Shown in pieces: positions 13,018-23,300 of a DNA stretch of 64,000 nt. The notes under the pieces were generated by a model. That model had not been told where the DNA came from. It did no database searches and worked only from the letters and a program-made list of their open reading frames with translations. Each line of letters begins with the position of its first letter. The stretch's first letter is position 1. The position numbers and the translations under genes are program-made. The DNA comes from Allacma fusca (lineage: Eukaryota; Arthropoda; Collembola; Symphypleona; Sminthuridae): contig OX359245.1 of the NCBI GenBank assembly GCA_947179485.1, forward strand, positions 22,617,067-22,681,066, written 5' to 3'.

Positions 13018-13173
13018 TTAGAAGACTTCCTGAGTGTATTTTCATAGTTTGAAGAGATTCGGGCGAGTTTGGCTAACACGTACGTTTGGCTAACAGCTAC
13101 CATCGCAACGAGACCTCATTTTCATCGCTATTTTTAAAGTTTTTCGATTCATCCTAAATTTGAGAATTGAGCT
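13018..13173. repeat. E' monomer with 8-bp internal insertion (exemplar)
   Basis: Where E reads cacgttaaacagc, E' reads cacgtacgtttggctaacagc, giving 156 instead of 148 bp. The extra bases repeat the neighbouring gtttggctaac, so this looks like a short tandem duplication or slippage event. Ten E' copies are visible, starting at about 13018, 14349, 15680, 18044, 31980, 33607, 42440, 43626, 48192 and 51728. In each, the following F monomer carries ctatggcag instead of ctttggcag, so the two variants are inherited as one haplotype. Confidence 0.85.
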
Positions 13174-16100
13174 ATGGCAGACTGCCCGAGTTTATTCCCA
13201 AAGTTTAAAGAGATTCGGACGAGTTAAGCAAACAACTTAAAAAATGACCTGAGCGACACGTCATTTTCATTGCTTTTTTCAAATATTTTCGATTCATCTC
13301 AGATTCGAGAATTAAACTTTGGCAGACTGCCCGAGTGTATCCCCAAAGTTTAATGAGATTCGGACGAGTTCGGCAAACCCCTTAAAAAGTGACCATAGCA
13401 ACGAGACCTCATTTTCTCTGCTATGCTTAAAGTTTTTCGAATCATCCCAAATCCAAGGATTGAGTTTTAGAAGACTTCCTGAGTGTATTTTCATAGTTTG
13501 AAGAGATTCGGGCGAGTTTGGCTAACACGTGAAACAGCTACCATCGCAACGAGACCTCATTTTCATCGCTATTTTTAAAGTTTTTCGATTCATCCTAAAT
13601 TTGAGAATTGAGCTTTGGCAGACTGCCCGAGTTTATTCCCAAAGTTTAAAGAGATTCGGACGAGTTAAGCAAACAACTTAAAAAATGACCTGAGCGACAC
13701 GTCATTTTCATTGCTTTTTTCAAATATTTTCGATTCATCTCAGATTCGAGAATTAAACTTTGGCAGACTGCCCGAGTGTATCCCCAAAGTTTAATGAGAT
13801 TCGGACGAGTTCGGCAAACCCCTTAAAAAGTGACCATAGCAACGAGACCTCATTTTCTTTGCTATGCTTAAAGTTTTTCGATTCAACCCCAATTCGAGAG
13901 TTGAGCTTTGGCAGACCGCCCAAGTGTATTACCAAAATTTAAAGAGATTCAGGCGAGCTCAGCAAACACGTTAAACAGTGACCATATCAACGAGACCTCA
14001 TTTTCATCGCTATGTTTAAAGTTTTTCGATTCAACCCCAATTCGAGATTTGTGCTTTGGCAGACTTCCTGAGTGTATTCCCAAAGTTTAAGGAGATTCGG
14101 ACGAGCTCAAAAAACACGTTAAACAGTGATCATAGCAACGAAACCTATTTTCATCGCTTTGCTTAGTTTTTCGATTCTTTCAAAATTCGAGAATTGAGCT
14201 TTGGCAGCCTGCCCGAGTGTATCCCCAAAGTTTAAGGAGATTAGGACGAGTTCGGCAAATCCCTTAAAAAGTGACCATAGCAACGAGACCTCATTTTCTT
14301 TGCTATGCTTAAAGTTTTTCGAATCATCCCAAATCCAAGGATTGAGTTTTAGAAGACTTCCTGAGTGTATTTTCATAGTTTGAAGAGATTCGGGCGAGTT
14401 TGGCTAACACGTACGTTTGGCTAACAGCTACCATCGCAACGAGACCTCATTTTCATCGCTATTTTTAAAGTTTTTCGATTCATCCTAAATTTGAGAATTG
14501 AGCTATGGCAGACTGCCCGAGTTTATTCCCAAAGTTTAAAGAGATTCGGACGAGTTAAGCAAACAACTTAAAAAATGACCTGAGCGACACGTCATTTTCA
14601 TTGCTTTTTTCAAATATTTTCGATTCATCTCAGATTCGAGAATTAAACTTTGGCAGACTGCCCGAGTGTATCCCCAAAGTTTAATGAGATTCGGACGAGT
14701 TCGGCAAACCCCTTAAAAAGTGACCATAGCAACGAGACCTCATTTTCTTTGCTATGCTTAAAGTTTTTCGAATCATCCCAAATCCAAGGATTGAGTTTTA
14801 GAAGACTTCCTGAGTGTATTTTCATAGTTTGAAGAGATTCGGGCGAGTTTGGCTAACACGTTAAACAGCTACCATCGCAACGAGACCTCATTTTCATCGC
14901 TATTTTTAAAGTTTTTCGATTCATCCTAAATTTGAGAATTGAGCTTTGGCAGACTGCCCGAGTTTATTCCCAAAGTTTAAAGAGATTCGGACGAGTTAAG
15001 CAAACAACTTAAAAAATGACCTGAGCGACACGTCATTTTCATTGCTTTTTTCAAATATTTTCGATTCATCTCAGATTCGAGAATTAAACTTTGGCAGACT
15101 GCCCGAGTGTATCCCCAAAGTTTAATGAGATTCGGACGAGTTCGGCAAACCCCTTAAAAAGTGACCATAGCAACGAGACCTCATTTTCTTTGCTATGCTT
15201 AAAGTTTTTCGATTCAACCCCAATTCGAGAGTTGAGCTTTGGCAGACCGCCCAAGTGTATTACCAAAATTTAAAGAGATTCAGGCGAGCTCAGCAAACAC
15301 GTTAAACAGTGACCATATCAACGAGACCTCATTTTCATCGCTATGTTTAAAGTTTTTCGATTCAACCCCAATTCGAGATTTGTGCTTTGGCAGACTTCCT
15401 GAGTGTATTCCCAAAGTTTAAGGAGATTCGGACGAGCTCAAAAAACACGTTAAACAGTGATCATAGCAACGAAACCTATTTTCATCGCTTTGCTTAGTTT
15501 TTCGATTCTTTCAAAATTCGAGAATTGAGCTTTGGCAGCCTGCCCGAGTGTATCCCCAAAGTTTAAGGAGATTAGGACGAGTTCGGCAAATCCCTTAAAA
15601 AGTGACCATAGCAACGAGACCTCATTTTCTTTGCTATGCTTAAAGTTTTTCGAATCATCCCAAATCCAAGGATTGAGTTTTAGAAGACTTCCTGAGTGTA
15701 TTTTCATAGTTTGAAGAGATTCGGGCGAGTTTGGCTAACACGTACGTTTGGCTAACAGCTACCATCGCAACGAGACCTCATTTTCATCGCTATTTTTAAA
15801 GTTTTTCGATTCATCCTAAATTTGAGAATTGAGCTATGGCAGACTGCCCGAGTTTATTCCCAAAGTTTAAAGAGATTCGGACGAGTTAAGCAAACAACTT
15901 AAAAAATGACCTGAGCGACACGTCATTTTCATTGCTTTTTTCAAATATTTTCGATTCATCTCAGATTCGAGAATTAAACTTTGGCAGACTGCCCGAGTGT
16001 ATCCCCAAAGTTTAATGAGATTCGGACGAGTTCGGCAAACCCCTTAAAAAGTGACCATAGCAACGAGACCTCATTTTCTTTGCTATGCTTAAAGTTTTTC

Positions 16101-18615
16101 GAATCATCCCAAATCCAAGGATTGAGTTTTAGAAGACTTCCTGAGTGTATTTTCATAGTTTGAAGAGATTCGGGCGAGTTTGGCTAACACGTTAAACAGC
16201 TACCATCGCAACGAGACCTCATTTTCATCGCTATTTTTAAAGTTTTTCGATTCATCCTAAATTTGAGAATTGAGCTTTGGCAGACTGCCCGAGTTTATTC
16301 CCAAAGTTTAAAGAGATTCGGACGAGTTAAGCAAACAACTTAAAAAGTGACCATAGCAACGAGACCTCATTTTCTTTGCTATGCTTAAAGTTTTTCGAAT
16401 CATCCCAAATCCAAGGATTGAGTTTTAGAAGACTTCCTGAGTGTATTTTCATAGTTTGAAGAGATTCGGGCGAGTTTGGCTAACACGTTAAACAGCTACC
16501 ATCGCAACGAGACCTCATTTTCATCGCTATTTTTAAAGTTTTTCGATTCATCCTAAATTTGAGAATTGAGCTTTGGCAGACTGCCCGAGTTTATTCCCAA
16601 AGTTTAAAGAGATTCGGACGAGTTAAGCAAACAACTTAAAAAATGACCTGAGCGACACGTCATTTTCATTGCTTTTTTCAAATATTTTCGATTCATCTCA
16701 GATTCGAGAATTAAACTTTGGCAGACTGCCCGAGTGTATCCCCAAAGTTTAATGAGATTCGGACGAGTTCGGCAAACCCCTTAAAAAGTGACCATAGCAA
16801 CGAGACCTCATTTTCTTTGCTATGCTTAAAGTTTTTCGATTCAACCCCAATTCGAGAGTTGAGCTTTGGCAGACCGCCCAAGTGTATTACCAAAATTTAA
16901 AGAGATTCAGGCGAGCTCAGCAAACACGTTAAACAGTGACCATATCAACGAGACCTCATTTTCATCGCTATGTTTAAAGTTTTTCGATTCAACCCCAATT
17001 CGAGATTTGTGCTTTGGCAGACTTCCTGAGTGTATTCCCAAAGTTTAAGGAGATTCGGACGAGCTCAAAAAACACGTTAAACAGTGATCATAGCAACGAA
17101 ACCTATTTTCATCGCTTTGCTTAGTTTTTCGATTCTTTCAAAATTCGAGAATTGAGCTTTGGCAGCCTGCCCGAGTGTATCCCCAAAGTTTAAGGAGATT
17201 AGGACGAGTTCGGCAAATCCCTTAAAAAGTGACCATAGCAACGAGACCTCATTTTCTTTGCAATGCTTAAAGTTTTTCGAATCATCCCAAATCCAAGGAT
17301 TGAGTTTTAGAAGACTTCCTGAGTGTATTTTCATAGTTTGAAGAGATTCGGGCGAGTTTGGCTAACACGTTAAACAGCTACCATCGCAACGAGACCTCAT
17401 TTTCATCGCTATTTTTAAAGTTTTTCGATTCATCCTAAATTTGAGAATTGAGCTTTGGCAGACTGCCCGAGTTTATTCCCAAAGTTTAAAGAGATTCGGA
17501 CGAGTTAAGCAAACAACTTAAAAAGTGACCATAGCAACGAGACCTCATTTTCTTTGCTATGCTTAAAGTTTTTCGATTCAACCCCAATTCGAGAGTTGAG
17601 CTTTGGCAGACCGCCCAAGTGTATTACCAAAATTTAAAGAGATTCAGGCGAGCTCAGCAAACACGTTAAACAGTGACCATATCAACGAGACCTCATTTTC
17701 ATTGCTATGTTTAAAGTTTTTCGATTCAACCCCAATTCGAGATTTGTGCTTTGGCAGACTTCCTGAGTGTATTCCCAAAGTTTAAGGAGATTCGGACGAG
17801 CTCAAAAAACACGTTAAACAGTGATCATAGCAACGAAACCTATTTTCATCGCTTTGCTTAGTTTTTCGATTCTTTCAAAATTCGAGAATTGAGCTTTGGC
17901 AGCCTGCCCGAGTGTATCCCCAAAGTTTAAGGAGATTAGGACGAGTTCGGCAAATCCCTTAAAAAGTGACCATAGCAACGAGACCTCATTTTCTTTGCTA
18001 TGCTTAAAGTTTTTCGAATCATCCCAAATCCAAGGATTGAGTTTTAGAAGACTTCCTGAGTGTATTTTCATAGTTTGAAGAGATTCGGGCGAGTTTGGCT
18101 AACACGTACGTTTGGCTAACAGCTACCATCGCAACGAGACCTCATTTTCATCGCTATTTTTAAAGTTTTTCGATTCATCCTAAATTTGAGAATTGAGCTA
18201 TGGCAGACTGCCCGAGTTTATTCCCAAAGTTTAAAGAGATTCGGACGAGTTAAGCAAACAACTTAAAAAATGACCTGAGCGACACGTCATTTTCATTGCT
18301 TTTTTCAAATATTTTCGATTCATCTCAGATTCGAGAATTAAACTTTGGCAGACTGCCCGAGTGTATCCCCAAAGTTTAATGAGATTCGGACGAGTTCGGC
18401 AAACCCCTTAAAAAGTGACCATAGCAACGAGACCTCATTTTCTTTGCTATGCTTAAAGTTTTTCGAATCATCCCAAATCCAAGGATTGTTTTAGAAGACT
18501 TCCTGAGTGTATTTTCATAGTTTGAAGAGATTCGGGCGAGTTTGGCTAACACGTTAAACAGCTACCATCGCAACGAGACCTCATTTTCATCGCTATTTTT
18601 AAAGTTTTTCGATTC

Positions 18616-18620
18616 ATCCT
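18616..18620. repeat. Target-site duplication, left copy (atcct)
   Basis: The five bases atcct precede the 5' LTR and recur at 25926-25930 straight after the 3' LTR. Removing the element and one copy restores the normal E monomer sequence gattcatcctaaatttgag. A 5-bp duplication is usual for Ty1/copia integrases. Confidence 0.95.
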
Positions 18621-18710
18621 TGTGATGACATATTAATTATGATCATGTCTTGTACTCGTATTTATGCTATTACACATTTATTGGAATCATGTATGAATGA
18701 GTTTACATGT

Positions 18711-18886
18711 ATGTCATACCGTCTATTGCATGAGTACTGTATGTCATACCCCCTATTGTATGTGTATTGTATGTCATACCCCCTATTGTATGTGGAGTGT
18801 ATGCCATACCCCCTATTGTATGTGTACTGTATGTCATACCCCCTATTGTATGTGTACTGTATGCCATACCCCCTATTTACACGTGT
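18711..18886 (+). repeat. 30-bp tandem repeats in U3 of the 5' LTR
   Basis: Nearly six units of 30 bp start at 18711, 18741, 18771, 18801, 18831 and 18861 (the last partial). The unit core is atg(t/c)cataccccctattgta. At each junction it forms GTATG(T/C)CATAC, a short palindrome with a one-base centre. The position upstream of the TATA box suggests enhancer or transcription-factor sites. The open frames translating this cluster (rich in Cys/Tyr/Pro on one strand and Tyr/Asn/Arg/Gly on the other) are artefacts of the repeat. The same cluster is at 25408-25583 in the 3' LTR. Confidence 0.9.
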
Positions 18887-18906
18887 CATGTAATGCTTGT
18901 ATGGCC

Positions 18907-18923
18907 CCAGTACTGTGTACTGG
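18907..18923. promoter_or_regulatory. Inverted repeat in U3
   Basis: CCAGTAC and GTACTGG form 7-bp arms around a TGT centre. The site is downstream of the 30-bp repeats and could be a dimeric protein site or small hairpin. Its function is unknown. The second copy is at 25604-25620. Confidence 0.45.
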
Positions 18924-19074
18924 AATACCCTTTCTAAAAACCAAAGGTATGACTAAGCCTAGTTCCTGGAATTAGGGCTTAGCCTTTTTATATGCCATGA
19001 GTCATAGCTGGCAATCCCAAATACTGTACTGGACCTGACCGTCCCTTTCACTTTTGTTACTCGGCCTTTTGCCA

Positions 19075-19080
19075 TATAAG
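19075..19080 (+). promoter_or_regulatory. Putative TATA box of the LTR promoter
   Basis: TATAAG lies within gccatataagcaaagg, about 150 bp before the end of the LTR and upstream of the AATAAA, as expected for a U3/R junction promoter. Transcription would begin roughly 25-35 bp downstream, near 19100-19115. I see no clear initiator element, so the start is uncertain. Confidence 0.6.
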
Positions 19081-19152
19081 CAAAGGCCCTTTCTCTTTCC
19101 ATACACTTGAATTTTGTCTCTTGAGGAGGTTACTCTGCCCAATTCACTCCTG

Positions 19153-19158
19153 AATAAA
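19153..19158 (+). terminator. Poly(A) signal in the 5' LTR (AATAAA)
   Basis: AATAAA is in tgaataaacttt, followed about 30 bp later by a GT-rich stretch (tgttcttgtta). In the 5' LTR it must be bypassed; the equivalent copy at 25850-25855 would be used to end the transcript. The R region would run from the unknown start near 19105 to a cleavage site near 19175-19190. Confidence 0.7.
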
Positions 19159-19228
19159 CTTTTACTACGGTTTATAACTTTATTGAAATCTGTTCTTGTT
19201 ACGAACCATTTCTTGATTATTCATCACA

Positions 19229-19241
19229 TGGTAGCTAGAGC
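19229..19241 (+). other. Primer-binding site resembling initiator Met-tRNA
   Basis: TGGTAGC immediately follows the LTR and is complementary to the 3' end (GCTACCA) of eukaryotic initiator methionine tRNA, the usual primer for copia elements. The next bases TAGAGC match the tRNA complement (AGAG...) only if one extra T is allowed. The primer assignment is good for the first seven bases and inferential beyond. Confidence 0.65.
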
Positions 19242-19419
19242 GTTAGGTATTTTCTACGGAATTTAAATTGTGGATACTGGAATTTAGTTTACAAATTCAG
19301 TTCAATTTGAAGTTAGAATATTCTACGCAAGTTTTGATCAGTTCTAGTGAAGTTTCAGTTGGTTTTGAGAGTATTTTGATTAAATAAATTCAATTTGTGT
19401 CAAATTTTACCCGAGCAAA
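19229..19419 (+). other. 5' leader of the retrotransposon
   Basis: These 191 AT-rich bases lie between the LTR and the start codon. They hold the primer-binding site and presumably dimerisation or packaging signals and any splice donor, none of which I can identify. The start codon context is gagcaaaATG, with A at -3. Confidence 0.75.
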
Positions 19420-20340
19420 ATGTCTAAAGTCAAGTCTGACGTCATCGTGAAGTTGAACGGATCAAACTTCAACCGGTGGAAGTTCCAGGTTACCTTGCTG
19501 CTGAAGACCCACGACCTATGGGAAATAGTACTAGGAGTTGCAGACAGACCAGACGATGATGAAGGGATCAAGGCCTGGATCAAGAAGGATTTGGAAGCTC
19601 AAAACATCATCTCCTCAACGGTGGATGACGTCCAATTCAATCACATTTACACGTGTGAGTCATCCTACGAGATGTTCGAGAAGCTGAAGGAGGCAAACTC
19701 AGACTGCAGCTCACTGAATATCCAGCATACGTTGACCAAATTCATGACGTACACCATTGGGAAGGATGAGTCACCGGTTGCTGCCATGATGGAGATTGAG
19801 AAGTTGGCCCACGCACTCGCGGAAATGGGGATGGGACAACCGGAGCAGACGGTAATTACCAAAATTGTATCATCTCTCCCCAGGAAATATTCAACTTTAA
19901 GGACAGCCTGGAATATCATCCCACTGAAGCACCAAACCCTGGTTGCTTTGAAGGCCCTGCTAAAGAAGGAGGAATTTCAGATGCAGGCGGATGAGTCACA
20001 AGTCCAGGAGGAAGAGGCAACGGCTGCAAAGGCGTTCCGGTTCAACGTTAAAGGGGAGAAGAAAGACTCCAAGGAACTGCCCAAGAAGGACGATGGAAGA
20101 CCTGCCAAACCCAAGGGGAAGTGTTTCAACTGTGGAAAAGCAGGACACTTCAAGAGGGATTGCAGATCCAAGCCTAAGGAGCAGTCCAGGGACGATGAAA
20201 GAAGCGGGAACGGCCGGGCATTTGGGTTCAATGCAGCAAGCACATCCAGAGCACCGACAAATGGACAAGGAAGGAGAGGGAACTCCAAGGATACAACAGT
20301 GGTTAGAGCATTCACAGGAAGATCCGATGACTCATCAGCT
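19420..20340 (+). other. Gag region with CCHC zinc knuckle
   Basis: Residues 1-307. The N-terminus carries the LNGSNFNRWK motif typical of copia-type Gag (Retrotran_gag_2/UBN2 families), followed by a mostly helical capsid-like region. The knuckle CX2CX4HX4C is at residues 235-248 (nt 20122-20163) in a basic Lys/Arg-rich context suited to RNA binding. There is no stop or slippery site between Gag and protease, so the Gag:Pol ratio cannot be set by frameshifting as in Ty1. Drosophila copia makes extra Gag by splicing, and a similar route is possible. Confidence 0.9.
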
Positions 20341-23300
20341 GGTGACTGGATCAGTGACTCAGGCGCTACAAACCATGTATGTGGGAACAAGGACTGGTTT
20401 TCATCCTACACGCCTTTCCCAGAGGACGAGACGAGGAAAATCATCCTTGCTGACAACGCGAGCATCCAAGCTATAGGACAAGGCGTTGTAACTCTGGAGG
20501 CATTCCTAGGCAACAAATGGGAGGAAATTAGGATAGAAGACGTGTTCTACATCCCTGGAGCTGCTAACCTGTTCTCGGAAGGACTTGTGGCCCGTAAGAC
20601 TGGATACAACATCCTGAGGTCAGCGGAAAAGGCTGTGTACTACCGCAAGGACAAGCTTCCAGGACCAGTGGCGTATGTCAAAAACAACGTCTACGTGATG
20701 AAGTTCCGGCCCATCTGCATGGAAATCCGCGCCAACGTAATCAAGTTTCTTCCCAAGGATCAAACGGCTAAACTTTGGCACGACAGGATGACTCACATCA
20801 ACCCACGCTACGTCAAGGAGACGGCACGCAAAGGAGCTGTCAAGGGATTGGACTCCGTGGACGTGAGAGGGGACTTCCATTGTGAAGACTGCATCATGGG
20901 AAAACAGGCCCGAAAACCTTTTCCAAGGGTCACTACAGTGGACAACTTCAAACCAGCCGAGAAGCTCTACGCTGATTTAGCGGGAAAGATGCCGGTTCCA
21001 TCACTTGGAGGGGCAAACTACTACCTCCTGATCAAGGATCATGCTACGGGATTCCGGTTTGCATACTTCCTGAATACGAAGGATGAGACCACGGCATGTG
21101 TCAAGGACTGCGTAGCCTACCTGGAGAACCAGACCGGGACTACAGTAAAGAAGTTCATGACTGACAACGGTACGGAATTCGTAAATAAAAACTTGAAAAC
21201 TTTTTTCCGGGAGAACGGCATCCATCATGAGACGTCGGCTCCATATTGCCCCGAGAGCAACGGGAAAATCGAGAGGGAGAATAGGACCATCAAGGACTGC
21301 GCCAGGACCATCCTCGTTGCAGCTGATCTCCCACAATTCCTATGGGCTGAGGCAGTGTCGACAACTGTTTATGTGCACAACCGTGTACTGGATAAGCAAA
21401 GTCCGGACATCACTGCCTTCGAAGCCATCTTTAAAAAGAAACCGTCCGTTGGCCATTTACGCGTGTTTGGATGCACGGCGTATGCACACATCCCGGATCC
21501 AAAGAGGAAGGCTTTTGACCCCAAAAGCACGAAAATGGTGCTAGTTGGATACTGTGGAGAGAGCAAGTACCGGCTCTACAACGAAGCAACCAACGAAATC
21601 CACGAATCCAGGAACGTCACCTTTTGCGAAGAAAAGGAGGAATACGTCGAACTGAAGAGGCCTGTTGCAGCCAACAAGCCAGCAGTTCCAACCCCGAGAA
21701 GGAAGATCATCCCTCAGCCCATTTACTCTTCATCAAGCGATGACAGCGATGGAAATGATGATGACAACTCATTCCATGACGCAAATGGCGCAGAACACCT
21801 GCCTGACGACGCTCCACTGTTCTCGGATGCAGAAACGACGGAATCGTCAGGAGACTCATCATCACCGCCTACTCCAGGAAGGTCGGACCCAGCCCCAACC
21901 ACATCAACTCCAGGGTCATCCAGGACTCGTCGAGTGATTGTCCATACGCCGGATGGAGACTTTGTGGCTGATGTTCCAGAAGGACAGGATGCCGAGCTAA
22001 CCATCCCAGGTCAGAAGAAATACAAAGGATGGTTCAAGCCAACTATAACGAAGTCTAGACTCAGGTCAGGAGCCAAGGATGCAGCCAAGGATGCTGCCAG
22101 CAACGCTCCAAAGAAGCTCTTTGCATCACGGATAGTAGATGAGCCAACCACTTACAAGCAAGCCTTGGCGTCTCCAAATAAACTGAATTGGATCCAAGCC
22201 ATGGCAGAGGAAGTTGCCAGCCAGGAAGCCAACCAGTCGTGGGAAGTTGTGCCAAAACCACCCCGTGTAAAGCTCCTGGACACTAAATGGGTATTCAAGG
22301 TCAAGACCAACCAGGATGGATCCATTCAGCGTTACAAGGCTCGCTTGGTCATCCGTGGATACCGACAGGAAGAAGGAGTGGATTACTTCGAGACGTTTGC
22401 AGCTGTAGCCCGCTACGAGTCAATCCGACTTCTCCTCAACATTGCGGCCTCGCAGAAACTCTTCATGGAGCAGTTTGATGTCAAAACTGCATTCCTGCAT
22501 GGAGACCTGGACGAGGAAATATACGTCAAGATACCCCAAGGATATGAAGTCGACGGGGATGACAAGGTCTTGCGGCTCCTAAAAAGCATCTACGGATTGA
22601 AGCAATCACCCCGATGCTGGAATAAGAAGCTATCGGATTGCCTAGCCGCCCTTGGACTCCAAGCTGCCCAACACGAGCCCAGCGTGTTTTTCGGGAAGAT
22701 CAGCGGCCAACTCGTAATTCTTGCTATATATGTGGATGATGGGCTCATCATGTCTGCCAACAAGGCCGTGCTGCATGGAGTTCTGGACGGAATTTCAAAA
22801 TCTTTTGAAATCACCCGTGGATCCCCAACAAGCTACGTGGGATTGGAAATTCACCAATCCGCATCTGGAAGCATCAGGATCACCCAGCGGAAGTACGTGG
22901 AGAAGATGCTGGAAAAATTCCACATGGATGATTCTCACCCTTGCAGCGTTCCCCTGCAGCCCTATACGGACTTGGTCCCTCCAAAGGAAATCAACGAGGA
23001 TCTTCCTTATAGGCAATTAATTGGCTCCCTTATCTTTTTAGCCAAGTGTTCGCGCCCGGACATTTCCTTTTCCGTATCCAGATTGGCCCAATTCATGAGC
23101 GGATACGACGAAACTCACTGGAAAGCTGCCAAAAACGTGCTGCGTTACCTCAAAGGAACACTGGACATGGGCATCACATACAGCACCGGGGGCAACATGA
23201 GACTCGTTGGATACACGGACTCGGATTACGCTGGAGACAAGCTCAGCAGGAAATCCACCACAGGGACAGCAATCTTCCTTAACGACGGGATCGTGTCTTG

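Larger units (their letters stand above)
1..18620. repeat. Satellite array, left arm (145-148 bp monomers in higher-order repeats)
   Basis: The whole stretch is tandem copies of monomers anchored on ttggcagac or a variant, recurring every 145 or 148 bp. Six types (A-F) follow in fixed order, with chimeric monomers added. The window opens inside an A monomer, with B starting at 61. Every monomer keeps blocks around attttc(a/t)t(c/t)gc and tttttcga(t/a)tc. No other sequence interrupts the arm. The recurrent 60-85 codon open frames on both strands are by-products of the repeat: most plus-strand ones would start at TTG, and all end inside the satellite. The array ends where the retrotransposon begins. 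Large pure arrays with HOR structure are typical of centromeric or pericentromeric heterochromatin, but location cannot be proved from sequence. Confidence 0.97.
11103..18620. repeat. Mixed HOR block: 3-mers (441 bp), 890-bp 6-mers and chimeric joins
   Basis: Sub-units read by eye: AD-E-F (11103), A-B-B-C-D-E-FA-B-C-D-E'-F (11544, 1,775 bp), AD-E-F (13319), A-B-C-D-E'-F (13760, 890 bp), AD-E-F (14650), A-B-C-D-E'-F (15091), AD-E-FD-E-F (15981, 737 bp), A-B-C-D-E-FA-B-C-D-E'-F (16718), and AD-E cut by the retrotransposon (18345). E' is an E monomer with an 8-bp insertion. The doubled B at 11692/11840 carries a C-like 5' end in its second copy. The last AD monomer is 2 bp short at about 18488 (ggattgttttag instead of ggattgagttttag). 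Confidence 0.85.
18621..19228 (+). repeat. 5' LTR (608 bp)
   Basis: It starts TGTGATGA and ends TCATCACA, a perfect 8-bp terminal inverted repeat with the canonical TG...CA ends. The 5' part (U3) has a 30-bp tandem repeat cluster and a TATA-like box. An AATAAA lies 70 bp before the end. By eye it differs from the 3' LTR only at 18960 (T here, C at 25657). Confidence 0.97.

Noticed and set aside
61-18078. Repeated 60-85 codon open frames on both strands of the satellite
   Set aside because: They recur with every HOR, run in opposite directions over the same bases, mostly lack ATG (TTG starts on the plus strand), and end inside the repeat. They are by-products of a low-stop repeat, not genes.
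18639-18975. Open frames of 75-104 codons over the LTR repeat cluster (also 25276-25672)
   Set aside because: They translate a 30-bp tandem repeat (a multiple of three, so frames stay open) on both strands and have no recognisable domain.
20300-20400. Programmed frameshift between Gag and protease
   Set aside because: The frame is continuous through this region, so no frameshift is needed.
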